The notes below the pieces were generated by a model. The model was not told the DNA's origin and did not search any database. It saw only the letters and a program-made list of their open reading frames with translations. A DNA stretch of 64,000 nt from Paenibacillus taichungensis. Lineage in GTDB: Bacteria; Bacillota; Bacilli; Paenibacillales; Paenibacillaceae. This document shows positions 7,730-17,236 of this stretch, piece after piece; position 1 is the stretch's first letter, and the number at the start of each line of letters is the position of its first letter. The position numbers were made by a program, and so were the translations under genes. Location: positions 62,001 through 126,000 of the forward strand of contig NZ_JABMCC010000111.1 in assembly GCF_013359905.1 (NCBI RefSeq), given 5' to 3'.

Positions 7730-8497
7730 ATGTATAAAGTATTGCTTGTGGAGGATGAGACGGTCATCCGCCAGGGACTGAGAGAGCTGATTGTACAGGC
7801 GGCTCCTCAGTTCGAGATAACAGGTGAAGCTTCGAGCGGAGCCGAGGCACTGGATTTTCTGAGGTGTGAAGTGCCGGATGTGTTAATCACAGATATTCGC
7901 ATGCGTGAAATGGACGGGCTGACACTCGTATCCAAAGCAAGAGATATGTACCCTGAACTGCTGATGATCATCATTAGCGGGTACGGAGAGTTTGAATATG
8001 CACGTAGAGCGATGGAATACGGAGTGTTGAACTATCTGCTGAAGCCGATTGAACGTCATGAACTGGCATTATGCATCCAAAAAATTCAATTGCTGCTGGA
8101 TCGCAGGTACGGCATTTCAACCCTTCCAGTCACTGAGCCATCTGGGAAAGCAGAGCACTCCGGCGGAGATACGCGGAAGATTATCCGAGATGTGAAGGAG
8201 CACATCAAGCAGCACCCCGATGGGGATCTGCGACTTCAGACCATAGCAGCACTGGTTCATCTGAATCCCACCTATCTAAGCCAACTGTTCAAGAACGAAA
8301 CAGGAACCAATTACTCCGAATACATCGCTGAGGCTCGTATGGAGCGGGCCAAGTGGCTGCTGGTTAACACAGGACTCAAAATCTATGATGTTGCAAGGTT
8401 ATCCGGGCATCAGAGTCCCAAGCACTTCATGCTGGTCTTCAAGCAGCAGGTGGGATGGACAGCAGGGGAATATCGTGACCGATTCAGCATTTCTTGA
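7730..8497 (+). CDS. YesN-family response regulator (CheY receiver plus AraC DNA-binding domain)
   Basis: 255 residues from ATG 7730, 10 bases after AAGGAG; ATG 7721 would also overlap the kinase stop but lies too close to the ribosome binding site. The receiver spans about 1-120 with the phospho-acceptor Asp55 in LITDIRMREMDG and Lys in LLKPIE. The AraC-type double HTH spans about 157-252 (LRLQTIAALVHLNPTYLSQLFKNETG). It is the partner of the preceding kinase and should activate the ABC genes downstream when the sugar is present. Confidence 0.93.
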   Translation: MYKVLLVEDETVIRQGLRELIVQAAPQFEITGEASSGAEALDFLRCEVPDVLITDIRMREMDGLTLVSKARDMYPELLMIIISGYGEFEYARRAMEYGVLNYLLKPIERHELALCIQKIQLLLDRRYGISTLPVTEPSGKAEHSGGDTRKIIRDVKEHIKQHPDGDLRLQTIAALVHLNPTYLSQLFKNETGTNYSEYIAEARMERAKWLLVNTGLKIYDVARLSGHQSPKHFMLVFKQQVGWTAGEYRDRFSIS

Positions 8498-8600
8498 AAT
8501 ACCATACCATTTCTGTAATTGACGTGATTTATGAGCGGGCGATGCCTTCGTTATACTTTGGTTGCACATGTATACCACTAAGTCCATAAGGGGGATTTTC

Positions 8601-9896
8601 ATGAAAAAAGCAGGACTGATATTGATACTCTTACTCATGATGATTGCTTCAATCGGGTGCACAAGCTCCAATTCCGGAAGTGATCCTGGGCAAGCAGCCG
8701 GGGAGAATGGAGAGGTTGAGCTGAAATTCATGATGTGGGGCAATCAGGCACATATGGATGTATACAACAAGCTGATTGATAGCTTCACGCAGGAAAATCC
8801 AGGCATCAAGGTGACGATGGAATCCGTTCCTTTCGCAGAATACCAGCAAAAAATTTCGGTGCTTGCCGCTGGCGGCTCTCTCCCAGATATCGCATGGGTA
8901 TCGGAGCGGATGGTGCCACAGTTCAAATCCAATCACATCCTGGCTGATGTATCCGAGTTCAAGGATGATGCCCAGTTCAAGCTGGATGATTATATACCAA
9001 GTACATTGGATTTGTTCCGTGATGGAGATCAGCTGCTGGGGCTGCCTTTTTCCACACCTCCGGTGGTCATGTTCTACAATAAAACGCTGTTCGACAAAGC
9101 CGGCCTGACCGACCCCAATACACTTGCCAGCCAAGGACAATGGAGATGGGAACAGTTCGAGAATTCTGCCAAGGCGATTACCAGCAAGGAGGCTACCAAC
9201 CGGATCTATGGCGCCAACTTTTTTCGCGACTGGAAGACCTGGGCAGTGCTCTCCTCGTATTCATGGTCCAATGGCAGTGGTCCGTTCGACGAAGGCATGA
9301 CGAAGTTCACTTGGAACGATGCCTATGGAGTACAGACTTTTGAACTGCTGGAGCGCATGATGTTCACTGATGAATCGCATCCAAAAGCAGGTGAGCAGGT
9401 CAGCTTCGATGCTGGCAATGTAGGCATGTTCTTCGATAACTACAGCTATGTTTCCAAAGCAAGAGAGATTACCGATTTTGAGTGGAGTATCGCTCCCATG
9501 CCTTCCGGCTCACAGGGCAGCGTACCGATGCTAGGGCAGGCTGGATATGCCATGTTCAACGATAGCAAACATCCGGAGGAAACCAAGAAGCTGTTGAAGT
9601 ATTTTGCCAGCGAGCAGGGTATTCAGGCGACGGCCACCTATTTTGTGCCTCCGCGTACCTCTGTGCTGAACTCCGATGCGTTCATTAATCAGCCGAATAA
9701 TCCGAGCAAGGAGCATATTGTGCAGGCGGTGATTAATGAAATGCCAAAAGCGCGCTTAATTCCCGGTCATATCCGTTGGCAGGATATCGACAATGCGGTG
9801 TTGCAGGGATTTGACCGATTGTTCGCCCGTTCAGCGACACCTGAGGATAATCTGAAGCAAATGCAGGAAGAAATCCAAGGCGTGCTGCAACAATAA
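8601..9896 (+). CDS. Sugar ABC transporter substrate-binding lipoprotein (family 1)
   Basis: 431 residues. The ATG at 8601 follows AAGGGGGA at 8588-8595 and starts a lipoprotein signal MKKAGLILILLLMMIASIGC, with Cys20 as the lipid-modified residue. The mature part has the fold signature of family 1 binding proteins: NPGIKVTMESVPFAEYQQKI, LPDIAWVSE, and GVPFST-like LGLPFSTPPVVMFYNKTLFDKAGL. It captures a sugar or oligosaccharide at the cell surface for the permeases at 10842 and 11740. The ligand is not predictable. Confidence 0.92.
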   Translation: MKKAGLILILLLMMIASIGCTSSNSGSDPGQAAGENGEVELKFMMWGNQAHMDVYNKLIDSFTQENPGIKVTMESVPFAEYQQKISVLAAGGSLPDIAWVSERMVPQFKSNHILADVSEFKDDAQFKLDDYIPSTLDLFRDGDQLLGLPFSTPPVVMFYNKTLFDKAGLTDPNTLASQGQWRWEQFENSAKAITSKEATNRIYGANFFRDWKTWAVLSSYSWSNGSGPFDEGMTKFTWNDAYGVQTFELLERMMFTDESHPKAGEQVSFDAGNVGMFFDNYSYVSKAREITDFEWSIAPMPSGSQGSVPMLGQAGYAMFNDSKHPEETKKLLKYFASEQGIQATATYFVPPRTSVLNSDAFINQPNNPSKEHIVQAVINEMPKARLIPGHIRWQDIDNAVLQGFDRLFARSATPEDNLKQMQEEIQGVLQQ

Positions 9897-9923
9897 ATAA
9901 TTTCATAGAAACAGGAGGTGAGC

Positions 9924-10637
9924 ATGATGGGCAAATTCAAGGAATTGCTTGATCAGAAATCGCTGTCACTTGTGGTCAGCTTACCCGAGAACGATCTATC
10001 TTTGGCCCGGGCAGCAATCGAAGAGGGCGCTGATGCACTGAAGGTGCATTATAATGTCGGCCATCGCGCCAGCGGGAATCATTTTGGTCCACTGGACAAC
10101 TATGCCGAAGTTTTTCAGGCGATCCGTAGCGAGTTTGGCGGCCCGCTTGGGGTCGTACCATCCGGTAGTATAGATGGAGCACGGAGGGAGGACGTGGAGC
10201 GTCTCTCCGGGCTGGGTTTTGACTTCTATTCCATCTATGCACATCACTTGCCGTCCTTCATGCTGGATGACCTGGGGCTGGACCGAACGTTTGCGATCAA
10301 TGACGAATATGAACCTTCCCTTGTATCGTCAGCCGCTCATTACAGATTCACAGCCCTGGAGGCATCCATTGTGCCTGGGAATGAATATGGTACACCGCTA
10401 AGCTTTGCGGACGTGCTCAAGTATCGCCGTCTGGTCTTGCAGGCGCAAATTCCGGTTTTGGTTCCTTCTCAGCGTAAGCTGGTGCCGGAGGATGTTCGGG
10501 TGCTGCACGATACCGGGGTCAAGGCGATCATGCTTGGAGCGGTCGTAACATGCAGAGCGGAGGAGCAGCTGCGAAGGGCTGTTAACGCCTTCCGTAATGC
10601 GGTGGACAATCTGAACCGTTCAGACTATATAAGTTGA
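9924..10637 (+). CDS. Uncharacterised TIM-barrel protein in a sugar-uptake operon
   Basis: About 237 residues from ATG 9924 (ATG 9927 and GTG 9918 are alternatives); AGGAGG at 9913-9918 is the ribosome binding site. The repeated strand-helix pattern, EEGADALKVHYNVGH, LGVVPSG, GFDFYSIYAHHLP, and a late VLVPSQRKLVPEDVRVLHDTGVKAIMLGA block, which looks like a phosphate-binding loop region, suggest a TIM barrel of the HisA/TrpF or epimerase superfamily. I cannot name the reaction. Its place between the binding protein and permease genes suggests an enzyme acting on the imported compound. Confidence 0.65.
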   Translation: MMGKFKELLDQKSLSLVVSLPENDLSLARAAIEEGADALKVHYNVGHRASGNHFGPLDNYAEVFQAIRSEFGGPLGVVPSGSIDGARREDVERLSGLGFDFYSIYAHHLPSFMLDDLGLDRTFAINDEYEPSLVSSAAHYRFTALEASIVPGNEYGTPLSFADVLKYRRLVLQAQIPVLVPSQRKLVPEDVRVLHDTGVKAIMLGAVVTCRAEEQLRRAVNAFRNAVDNLNRSDYIS

Positions 10638-10647
10638 ACTAAACATT

Positions 10648-10796
10648 TACAAGAGAACGTAGAGGACAGAAATAACCTGAAGAAACGGAGTGTTCGCCTT
10701 TATCCCCGGATTTTCCCCTTTGTAAAATTGAATTAAAAAAATCTGGGGATAACAGCGATCGGAAGGTTGTTCTGTCATTGGAGTGGCAAGTGTAAA
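10648..10796 (+). repeat. Copy 1 of an intra-operonic palindromic repeat family
   Basis: GACAGAAATAACCT at 10665-10678 is echoed by AGGTTGTTCTGTC at 10764-10776, and an inner stem pairs TTATCCCCGGATTTT with AAAATCTGGGGATAA. The reverse complement of 54519-54664 matches this copy over nearly its whole length. It fills the gap between the TIM-barrel and permease genes and has no T-run of terminator type after its outer stem. Confidence 0.75.
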
Positions 10797-10841
10797 TATT
10801 CGTTTCAAGGGAAGAAATTTGATAAAGGGGAGGGCCTGACT

Positions 10842-11756
10842 GTGACCCATTCACGCAAGCGTACAGGAAGAGGTCCGCTCGCCAGAGAGGCCCAGATCGC
10901 GGGATGGCTGTTTGTATCGCCAATGGTGCTCGGGTTTACCCTGCTGCTGCTGTTTCCCATGGGTTTGGCTCTGTACATGAGCCTGACCGACTGGCCGCTG
11001 CTGGGGGATCATCATTTTATTGGACTGGAGAATTACCGGAATGTGATGACAGACGCCATGTTCTGGAAGGTGCTTGCCAATACGGTCTATTTCACTGCGG
11101 GGCTTGTGCCGCTTAATATTGTGCTCGCGCTGCTGCTCGCGTTGCTGCTATCCAGAAGTTTGCGCGGCATCGGGATTTTTCGAACAGCCATCTTTGTTCC
11201 GGTCATGACCTCGCTGATTGTATGGTCCATCGTATGGAAGCTGATGTATGCCACAGAGTCGGGACTGATCAATCAGCTTCTGTTAATGATAGGCATCAAG
11301 GGTCCGGCCTGGCTCTACAATCAGGATCTGGCGATGCCTGCGGTTATTGTGACGAGTGTACTGAAAAATGTGGGTCTGAATATGGTGTTGTTCATTGCAG
11401 CCATTCAGCAGGTACCGCGTTCACTTTACGAAGCGGCAACACTGGACGGAGCGGGCAGAAGAGGAACCTTCTTTCACGTCACACTGCCCATGATTACGCC
11501 AACGGTGTTTTTAACCATGGTCATGACTGTGATTGGCTCGCTCAAGGTGTTTGGACAGATCTACGTCATGACACAGGGAGGGCCGAGCAACAGCACGAAG
11601 GTATTGGTCTATTATATCTGGGAAAAAGCATTCAAATTATTTCAGTTCGGCTACGCCTCTTCGCTTGCGTATGTGTTGTTCTTTATCGTGCTAATCCTGA
11701 CGCTGCTGCAATGGCAGCTTCGAAAGAGGTGGGTATTCAATGAAGGCGATGCCTAA
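10842..11756 (+). CDS. Sugar ABC transporter permease, MalF type
   Basis: 304 residues from GTG 10842, 8 bases after AGGGGAGG. Six hydrophobic segments are visible. The EAA loop that contacts the ATPase reads EAATLDGAGRRGTFFHVTLP. With the next gene it forms the membrane channel for the binding protein at 8601. It ends 17 bases into the next gene. No ATPase gene is in the operon, so a shared MsmX-type ATPase elsewhere probably powers it (inference from related systems). Confidence 0.92.
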   Translation: MTHSRKRTGRGPLAREAQIAGWLFVSPMVLGFTLLLLFPMGLALYMSLTDWPLLGDHHFIGLENYRNVMTDAMFWKVLANTVYFTAGLVPLNIVLALLLALLLSRSLRGIGIFRTAIFVPVMTSLIVWSIVWKLMYATESGLINQLLLMIGIKGPAWLYNQDLAMPAVIVTSVLKNVGLNMVLFIAAIQQVPRSLYEAATLDGAGRRGTFFHVTLPMITPTVFLTMVMTVIGSLKVFGQIYVMTQGGPSNSTKVLVYYIWEKAFKLFQFGYASSLAYVLFFIVLILTLLQWQLRKRWVFNEGDA

Positions 11757-12594
11757 TCCTTCGATTCGCAAGACAGGCAGTGCCCTGGGGACGTACTTGC
11801 TGCTGACACTGATCTCGCTGATCATGCTTGTTCCATTTATCTGGATGATATCGACGTCATTCAAGGAACCTCAGAGCATATTTACCTATCCACCACAGTG
11901 GATACCGGATACCTTCCGATTTCAGAACTACATCGATGTTTTTCGATTAATTCCGTTTCATCGTTTTTATTTTAACAGTGTATATATTGCTGCTGTGGTT
12001 GTGCTGGGTACGGTGTTCTTTGCATCTCTCGCCGGGTACGCATTTGCCAAAATTCCGTTCAAGGGACGTAATGTGGTATTTCTCATCCTGCTGAGTGCGA
12101 TGATGATTCCCCATGAGGTGACGGCTATTCCCATGTTTCTGTTCATGCGGCAGCTGGGGTGGATTGATACACATCTTCCGCTGATTTTACTCCCGATCTT
12201 TGGGGCGGGCGGCGTGTTTGGCATCTTTGTGATGCGGCAGTTCTTCATTACGGTACCCACCGAGCTGGAAGAAGCGGCGATGATTGACGGTTGCAACCGC
12301 TTCCGGATCTATGCTCGTATTATGCTCCCGATTGCCAAGCCCGGTATGGCTACGCTGACGATCTTTACGTTTGTGACGATCTGGAATGAGTTTTTCGATC
12401 CGTTGATTTTCATTAACTCGCGAGAACTGATGACGCTGCCGCTTGGATTATCCTTGTTCACGGATGAAGTGGGCACAGCCTGGCAATATCTGATGAGTGC
12501 CACCGTCATGGCGACCCTGCCGCTGCTGATTGTCTTTTTCCTGGCACAACGGCGCTTCATTGAGGGAGTTGCCATGACAGGACTGAAAGAGTAA
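11740..12594 (+). CDS. Sugar ABC transporter permease, MalG type
   Basis: 284 residues, six membrane segments, with the EAA loop EEAAMIDGCNRFRIYARIMLP near residue 180. The gene overlaps the previous permease by 17 bases, a sign of translational coupling. RBS AGAGGTGG lies before ATG 11740. It is the second half of the heterodimeric permease. Confidence 0.93.
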   Translation: MKAMPNPSIRKTGSALGTYLLLTLISLIMLVPFIWMISTSFKEPQSIFTYPPQWIPDTFRFQNYIDVFRLIPFHRFYFNSVYIAAVVVLGTVFFASLAGYAFAKIPFKGRNVVFLILLSAMMIPHEVTAIPMFLFMRQLGWIDTHLPLILLPIFGAGGVFGIFVMRQFFITVPTELEEAAMIDGCNRFRIYARIMLPIAKPGMATLTIFTFVTIWNEFFDPLIFINSRELMTLPLGLSLFTDEVGTAWQYLMSATVMATLPLLIVFFLAQRRFIEGVAMTGLKE

Positions 12595-12624
12595 CCCCTG
12601 CAATAGAACGGAAGGAGTGATAGC

Positions 12625-13986
12625 TTGAGTGAACGGATAAGTATGAGTATGAAAAAGGAAGAAGCGGATGTGGTTGTTGTGGGAGGGGGTCCGGCGGGTA
12701 TAGCGGCAGCCATCGCTGCTGGACGACAAGGTGTTCGAGTAGTACTGGTGGAACGGTACGGATTCGTTGGTGGAATGTCGACTGCCGCCATGGTCTATCC
12801 TTGGATGACCTTCCATACGGAGAGTGGTGAGCAGGTGATTCAGGGTATCGCCCAGGAAATTGTTGACCGACTACAGGCGCGCGGCGGCTCTCCGGGGCAT
12901 CTTCGGGATACGGTTGGATTTGTGCATACGGTTACGCCTTACCATCCGGCGATCTATCAAGTGGTTGCGGCGGAGATGCTGCAGGAAGCAGGTGTGCGAT
13001 TGTTATTGCACAGCTTCGTGGATGAAGTGGTTATGGTGAATGATCGGGTAGAGGCGGTACGTCTGACGAACAAGTCTGGCCGAATGGAGCTAAGAGCGAA
13101 CGTATTTGTGGATGCCAGCGGTGATGCGGATGCGGCTTATCTTGCGGGAGCTTCTATTGCAAAGGGGCGAGATGGCGATCACCAGTCACAGCCGATGACC
13201 ATGAAATTTCGAATGCGTGGTGTGGACCTTGGACGAGTGAAACAATACATGCAGGAGCACCCGGAGGATTTCTATGCCAAAACCCCTTTCTCCGAACTGG
13301 ACAGTATTCCGTTAACCGGGGTGAGCGGCTTCTATTCCCAATGGAAAAAAGCAGGTGTACCGATTAACCGTGATCAGGTATTGTTTTTTACCGGCCCGGC
13401 TGAAGATGAGGTATTGATTAACTGCACCCGGGTGCAGGGGTTGGATGCTACAGATGCAGAAGATCTGACCTCTGCTGAACAGGAAGGCAGGAAGCAGGTG
13501 CTGATGATTGCTGAGTTTCTGCAGCGTGACGTGCCTGGATTCGAGCGGGCCTCGATCTCAGCGATAGCGCCACAGATTGGTATCCGTGAATCCAGGCGAA
13601 TCATCGGGCATTATGCGTTGACCAAGGACGATGTGGTTGCAGGTCGGAAGTTTGATGATGTAATCGCCAGAAGTGGCTATCCGATTGATATTCATGATCC
13701 TTCGGGGCAAGGCGTCGTAGCGGCTTTTATTGAAGGGGACGGAGCATACGATATTCCGTATCGCTCTCTGATTTCCCGAAATATCCGCAATCTGCTTGCG
13801 GCAGGACGCTGCATATCCACCACACATGAGGCGCACGCAACGACAAGGCTGACGCCAAGCTGCATGGCTACAGGCCAGGCGGCAGGAACGGCAGCGGCTT
13901 TAGCTGTTCAGTTGAAGCTAGATCCGTTGGAGCTGCCGGTATCGGTGCTGCAAAAGGAACTACGCCGTAACGGAGCAGCGATTTGA
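12625..13986 (+). CDS. FAD-dependent oxidoreductase (FAD_oxidored family)
   Basis: 453 residues from TTG 12625, 7 bases after AAGGAG. A Rossmann dinucleotide-binding motif (VVVVGGGPAGIAAAIAAG) lies near residue 17, followed by an Arg/Glu FAD contact (VVLVERYGFVGGMST). The C-terminus has NLLAAGRCISTTHEA and a final GQAAGTAAALA FAD-binding segment. This is the pattern of PF12831 proteins, often found in carbohydrate clusters. It ends the operon that starts at 5901 and may oxidise the imported compound; its substrate is unknown. Confidence 0.85.
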   Translation: MSERISMSMKKEEADVVVVGGGPAGIAAAIAAGRQGVRVVLVERYGFVGGMSTAAMVYPWMTFHTESGEQVIQGIAQEIVDRLQARGGSPGHLRDTVGFVHTVTPYHPAIYQVVAAEMLQEAGVRLLLHSFVDEVVMVNDRVEAVRLTNKSGRMELRANVFVDASGDADAAYLAGASIAKGRDGDHQSQPMTMKFRMRGVDLGRVKQYMQEHPEDFYAKTPFSELDSIPLTGVSGFYSQWKKAGVPINRDQVLFFTGPAEDEVLINCTRVQGLDATDAEDLTSAEQEGRKQVLMIAEFLQRDVPGFERASISAIAPQIGIRESRRIIGHYALTKDDVVAGRKFDDVIARSGYPIDIHDPSGQGVVAAFIEGDGAYDIPYRSLISRNIRNLLAAGRCISTTHEAHATTRLTPSCMATGQAAGTAAALAVQLKLDPLELPVSVLQKELRRNGAAI

Positions 13987-14021
13987 GGAATGATTCCCGT
14001 GCGAGCAGACTATGATGAAAT

Positions 14022-14072
14022 CCAAAGAAGACTCCAAAACCACTATTGAAGTGGAGCTGGAGTCTTCTTTGG
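14022..14072. terminator. Hairpin between convergent operons
   Basis: A perfect 15-base stem: CCAAAGAAGACTCCA (14022-14036) and TGGAGTCTTCTTTGG (14058-14072). It separates the FAD oxidoreductase (plus) from glnP (minus). No long T-run follows on either side, but the position fits a bidirectional terminator. Confidence 0.65.
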
Positions 14073-14114
14073 GTTGTAATGGGGGTTGTGATAGAAGCAT
14101 CAATCATCCGATCA

Positions 14115-14765
14115 TCAAGTCATTCGTGCTTCAAGCCGCCGTGCCACAATGGACAACGTGTAGTTGATGACGAAGTATAATACGGCTGCGAGTAGCAGGG
14201 CAGGGATGACGTAATCGAAGCTCTGCCCCCCGAGGATCTGCACATTGTGCATCAGTTCCGGCAGGGAGATGATGATCGCCAGTGAAGTATCCTTCAGCAA
14301 AGAGATGAACTGACTCACCATCGGTGGCGACATGCGCCGCAAAGCCTGGGGCATGATGATGCCGCCAAGTGTCTGCATATAGCTTAGGCCGGAGGAACGG
14401 GCGGCTTCCACTTGACCACGTTCAATCGATTTGAGTCCGCTGCGGACGATCTCTGCGATCATGGCGCCTTCGAACAGACTCAGTCCAACGACCGTGGACC
14501 AGAAGCCAGACATCTTGATTCCGAGCTGGGGAAGTACGATATGAATGAAGAAAATGATCAGCAGCAGCGGCAGATTCCGGATCGTATCCACGATAACGGC
14601 CACAATCTGTGACAGTACCGGAATTCGCGTGTATCGAACGGTTCCGAGCACAGTGCCGAGAACAAAGCTGAATACAATCGACAACCCTGCCACTTGCAGG
14701 GTAATCAGGAATCCGTGCAGCAGGAAACGAAGGTTGGGCCAGGCATAGGCCCCGCTAAAGTCCAT
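14115..14765 (-). CDS. glnP: Amino-acid (glutamine-type) ABC transporter permease
   Basis: 216 residues with the His/Glu/Gln permease fold: five hydrophobic segments and a coupling loop VEAARSSGLSYMQTLGGIIMPQALRRM. It is last in a four-gene operon read on the minus strand (ATPase, binding protein, permease, permease), the same order as B. subtilis glnQHMP. It pairs with the permease at 14818. RBS AAGGAGGCC precedes the ATG at 14765. Confidence 0.88.
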   Translation of the reverse strand: MDFSGAYAWPNLRFLLHGFLITLQVAGLSIVFSFVLGTVLGTVRYTRIPVLSQIVAVIVDTIRNLPLLLIIFFIHIVLPQLGIKMSGFWSTVVGLSLFEGAMIAEIVRSGLKSIERGQVEAARSSGLSYMQTLGGIIMPQALRRMSPPMVSQFISLLKDTSLAIIISLPELMHNVQILGGQSFDYVIPALLLAAVLYFVINYTLSIVARRLEARMT

Positions 14766-14817
14766 GGATCATCGGCCTCCTTCTGTGAGTAGGACAAGGG
14801 TTAGAATGAATGTCTGT

Positions 14818-15540
14818 TTACATGGTGACCTGGCCCGTTGGTTTGGTCTTCTTTGGTTTGCCTTTGGCACGGCTGGCGTCCGCATCACTTTGTCCAAAAC
14901 GGCGCTCCATATAGTGAACCAGGAAGCTGAGCGGCAAAGTCAGCACCAGGTAGAACAGCGCAACAATGGTGTAGACACTCAGCGGCAGGAATGTATCCGA
15001 GTTGATCAGATCGGCAAAATACATCAGATCCATGCCCGCTACGACCGCAAGGATGGATGAATTTTTGACCAGATTGATAAACTGGTTGCCAATGGACGGC
15101 AATACAATCTTGATCGCTTGTGGCAGTATGATCAGGTTCATGGCCTGTACGTAGGATAGACCGGAAGATCTCGCAGCTTCTAACTGCCCGCGAGGGACCG
15201 TCTGAATGCCCGCCCGGATCGCTTCGGCAATGAAAGCGGCCGTATAGATGGTCAGACCGAGTGTACCCGAGATGAACCCATCCAGTGAAATGCCGAGTGC
15301 CGGCAATCCGAGATAGAAGAAAAACACGACGAGCAGCAGCGGGATGTTACGGATAAACTCCACAAAAGCGGTGCCGATCCAGTTAAGTGGTTTGATGGGG
15401 GATATCCGAAAGATAGCCATGATTGCACCTAGAATAAAGCTGCCAATCAAGGCCATGATGCTCACCTGGATGGTGTTGAGGAACCCTTCCAGGAATCGAT
15501 CCGAATGTTTGATCAGTACGCTGAAGTCCAATTTGCCCAT
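14818..15540 (-). CDS. glnM: Amino-acid (glutamine-type) ABC transporter permease
   Basis: 240 residues, homologous to the downstream permease; the coupling loop is LEAARSSGLSYVQAMNLIILPQAIK. It has a charged C-terminal tail rich in Lys and Pro (RAKGKPKKTKPTG). It makes a heterodimeric channel with glnP. Spacing to both neighbours is short, so co-transcription is likely. Confidence 0.87.
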   Translation of the reverse strand: MGKLDFSVLIKHSDRFLEGFLNTIQVSIMALIGSFILGAIMAIFRISPIKPLNWIGTAFVEFIRNIPLLLVVFFFYLGLPALGISLDGFISGTLGLTIYTAAFIAEAIRAGIQTVPRGQLEAARSSGLSYVQAMNLIILPQAIKIVLPSIGNQFINLVKNSSILAVVAGMDLMYFADLINSDTFLPLSVYTIVALFYLVLTLPLSFLVHYMERRFGQSDADASRAKGKPKKTKPTGQVTM

Positions 15541-15641
15541 GTAGGCGAAGCCTCCGTTCTCCAGTGTAGAAGCGGCGATTGCGTCAGCTCATACATTGCA
15601 TATCACAGGCTAAGTCGCCGCTTCACCATCATTAATCGGGG

Positions 15642-16475
15642 TTACTCTGGCTTGCTGCCCAGCCATTTTTCATGCAACGTATCATATTCACCGCTGTCCT
15701 TCAGGTTTTTGAGCAGGTTGTTTACTTCTTCGACGAAGGCTGTGTCGCCTTTGCGAATCGCTATGCCGTAAGGTTCACTCGTGAAATTGCCACCAACCAG
15801 CTTGTAGTTGTTATCCGTCTGCTGCATGCCGATTAGGATGATGTTATCGGTCGTCAGAGCTTCGCCTTTACCCGCCTTGAGGGCTGTGAAGGCATCCTGA
15901 TAGTTATCGAATTCGAGCACCTCGGCATCCGGGGCTTTTTCGCGAATATTTTGCGCAGAAGTCGAGCCTTTGACGGCAAGAACCTTCACACCGTCGAGAC
16001 TTTCCAGACCGGTAATCGCGCTATCGTTTTTCACAAGCAGGGATTGCCCGGCTTCAAAATAGACATCGCTGAAATCCACTTGTTCCTTGCGTTCATCCGT
16101 AATCGTCATCGTTGCGATGATGAGATCAATGTCGCCGTTTTGCAGCATCGGAATGCGCGTTTTGGACGTTACTTCCTTCAGTTCTACCTTCGTTTCGTCT
16201 CCAAGAATCTGTTTGGCGAGTGCCTTGGCGATATCAATATCGAATCCTTCGACTTCGCCACTTGCGGGGTCTTTCAAACCGAACAATTTGGTGTCGTATT
16301 TCACGCCGGCAATGAGCTTACCGCGCTCTTTAATTTGTTCAATCGTGCCTTTGGCTTCGCTACTCCCACCAGAACCACCGCTGCTGCTACTTTCCTCTCC
16401 GGTGCTACAACCGGACAATACAAGGGATAGAATCAAAACAAGCATAAACGACGGCCACTTTAATACATTTTTCAT
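15642..16475 (-). CDS. glnH: Glutamine/glutamate-type ABC substrate-binding lipoprotein
   Basis: 277 residues with lipoprotein signal MKNVLKWPSFMLVLILSLVLSGC (lipid Cys23), then a Ser/Gly linker. The SBP_bac_3 domain has GKLIAGVKYDTKLFGLKDP, EGFDIDIAKALAKQI, a canonical RxxxLQNGDIDLIIATMT binding segment (TRIPMLQNGDIDLIIATMT) and VKGSTSAQNI. These indicate binding of a polar amino acid, and the operon order suggests glutamine or glutamate. RBS AAAGGGG lies before ATG 16475. Confidence 0.88.
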   Translation of the reverse strand: MKNVLKWPSFMLVLILSLVLSGCSTGEESSSSGGSGGSSEAKGTIEQIKERGKLIAGVKYDTKLFGLKDPASGEVEGFDIDIAKALAKQILGDETKVELKEVTSKTRIPMLQNGDIDLIIATMTITDERKEQVDFSDVYFEAGQSLLVKNDSAITGLESLDGVKVLAVKGSTSAQNIREKAPDAEVLEFDNYQDAFTALKAGKGEALTTDNIILIGMQQTDNNYKLVGGNFTSEPYGIAIRKGDTAFVEEVNNLLKNLKDSGEYDTLHEKWLGSKPE

Positions 16476-16507
16476 TTGGTAAAGACCCCTTTCAAAATGG
16501 ATTATTC

Positions 16508-17236
16508 TCAGTGGTGAATCAGACGACTCAGGAATTGCTTGGCCCGTTCTTCTCTCGGGTTGTCGAAAAATTCAGCGGCGGAGGCTTCTTCCACAATTCG
16601 GCCTTCATCCATAAAGATGACTCGGTCTGCGACCTCGCGCGCAAATCCCATCTCATGTGTAACGACGACCATCGTCATCCCATTGTGGGCAAGAGACCTC
16701 ATAACATCCAGAACTTCCCCGATCATTTCGGGGTCCAGTGCAGAGGTGGGTTCGTCAAAAAGCATGATTTTGGGCTCCATGGCAAGACCTCTTGCGATGG
16801 CTACACGCTGCTGTTGTCCACCGGACAACTGGGAAGGATAACTGTCTGCCTTGTCGGCAATGCCTACACGGGTCAGATACTTCATCGCCGTAGAGGCTGC
16901 CTGTGCTTTGGGTTGTTTACGCACCTTCATGGGTGCAAGGGTAATGTTGTCGATGACTTTTTTGTGAGGGTAGAGATTGAAGTGTTGAAATACCATGCCG
17001 ATGTCACGGCGGAAGAGGTTGATGTCTACCTTTTTCTGATGTAAAGGGACACCACTGACGACAAGTTCACCTTCGGTAATCGTCTCCAGACGATTGATGC
17101 AGCGGAGCAGTGTGCTTTTGCCTGAGCCGGAAGGGCCGATAATGACAACGACTTCTCCTTCTTTAATATGAAGATGAATATCTTTGAGGACATGAAAATG
17201 GCCAAAATGTTTCTGGACACCCCTAAATTCAATCAA
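16508..17236 (-). CDS. glnQ: Amino-acid ABC transporter ATP-binding protein
   Basis: 242 residues from TTG 17236 ([17 protein letters not shown]), 9 bases after AAGGA; an in-frame ATG at 17257 would add seven residues but overlaps the ribosome binding site. Walker A is [10 protein letters not shown]-loop [12 protein letters not shown], signature [16 protein letters not shown], Walker [15 protein letters not shown], and switch His in VVTHEMGFA. It energises glnMP. First gene of the operon, with a GlnR/TnrA box about 110 bases upstream. Confidence 0.92.
   Translation of the reverse strand: MIEFRGVQKHFGHFHVLKDIHLHIKEGEVVVIIGPSGSGKSTLLRCINRLETITEGELVVSGVPLHQKKVDINLFRRDIGMVFQHFNLYPHKKVIDNITLAPMKVRKQPKAQAASTAMKYLTRVGIADKADSYPSQLSGGQQQRVAIARGLAMEPKIMLFDEPTSALDPEMIGEVLDVMRSLAHNGMTMVVVTHEMGFAREVADRVIFMDEGRIVEEASAAEFFDNPREERAKQFLSRLIHH

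Noticed and set aside
10648..10796. Reading repeat copy 1 as a simple terminator
   Set aside because: No T-run after the outer stem, the operon continues, and the same sequence occurs at two other loci.
11222..11743. Plus-strand frame of 173 codons inside the first sugar permease
   Set aside because: Out-of-frame shadow of a permease with intact EAA loop.
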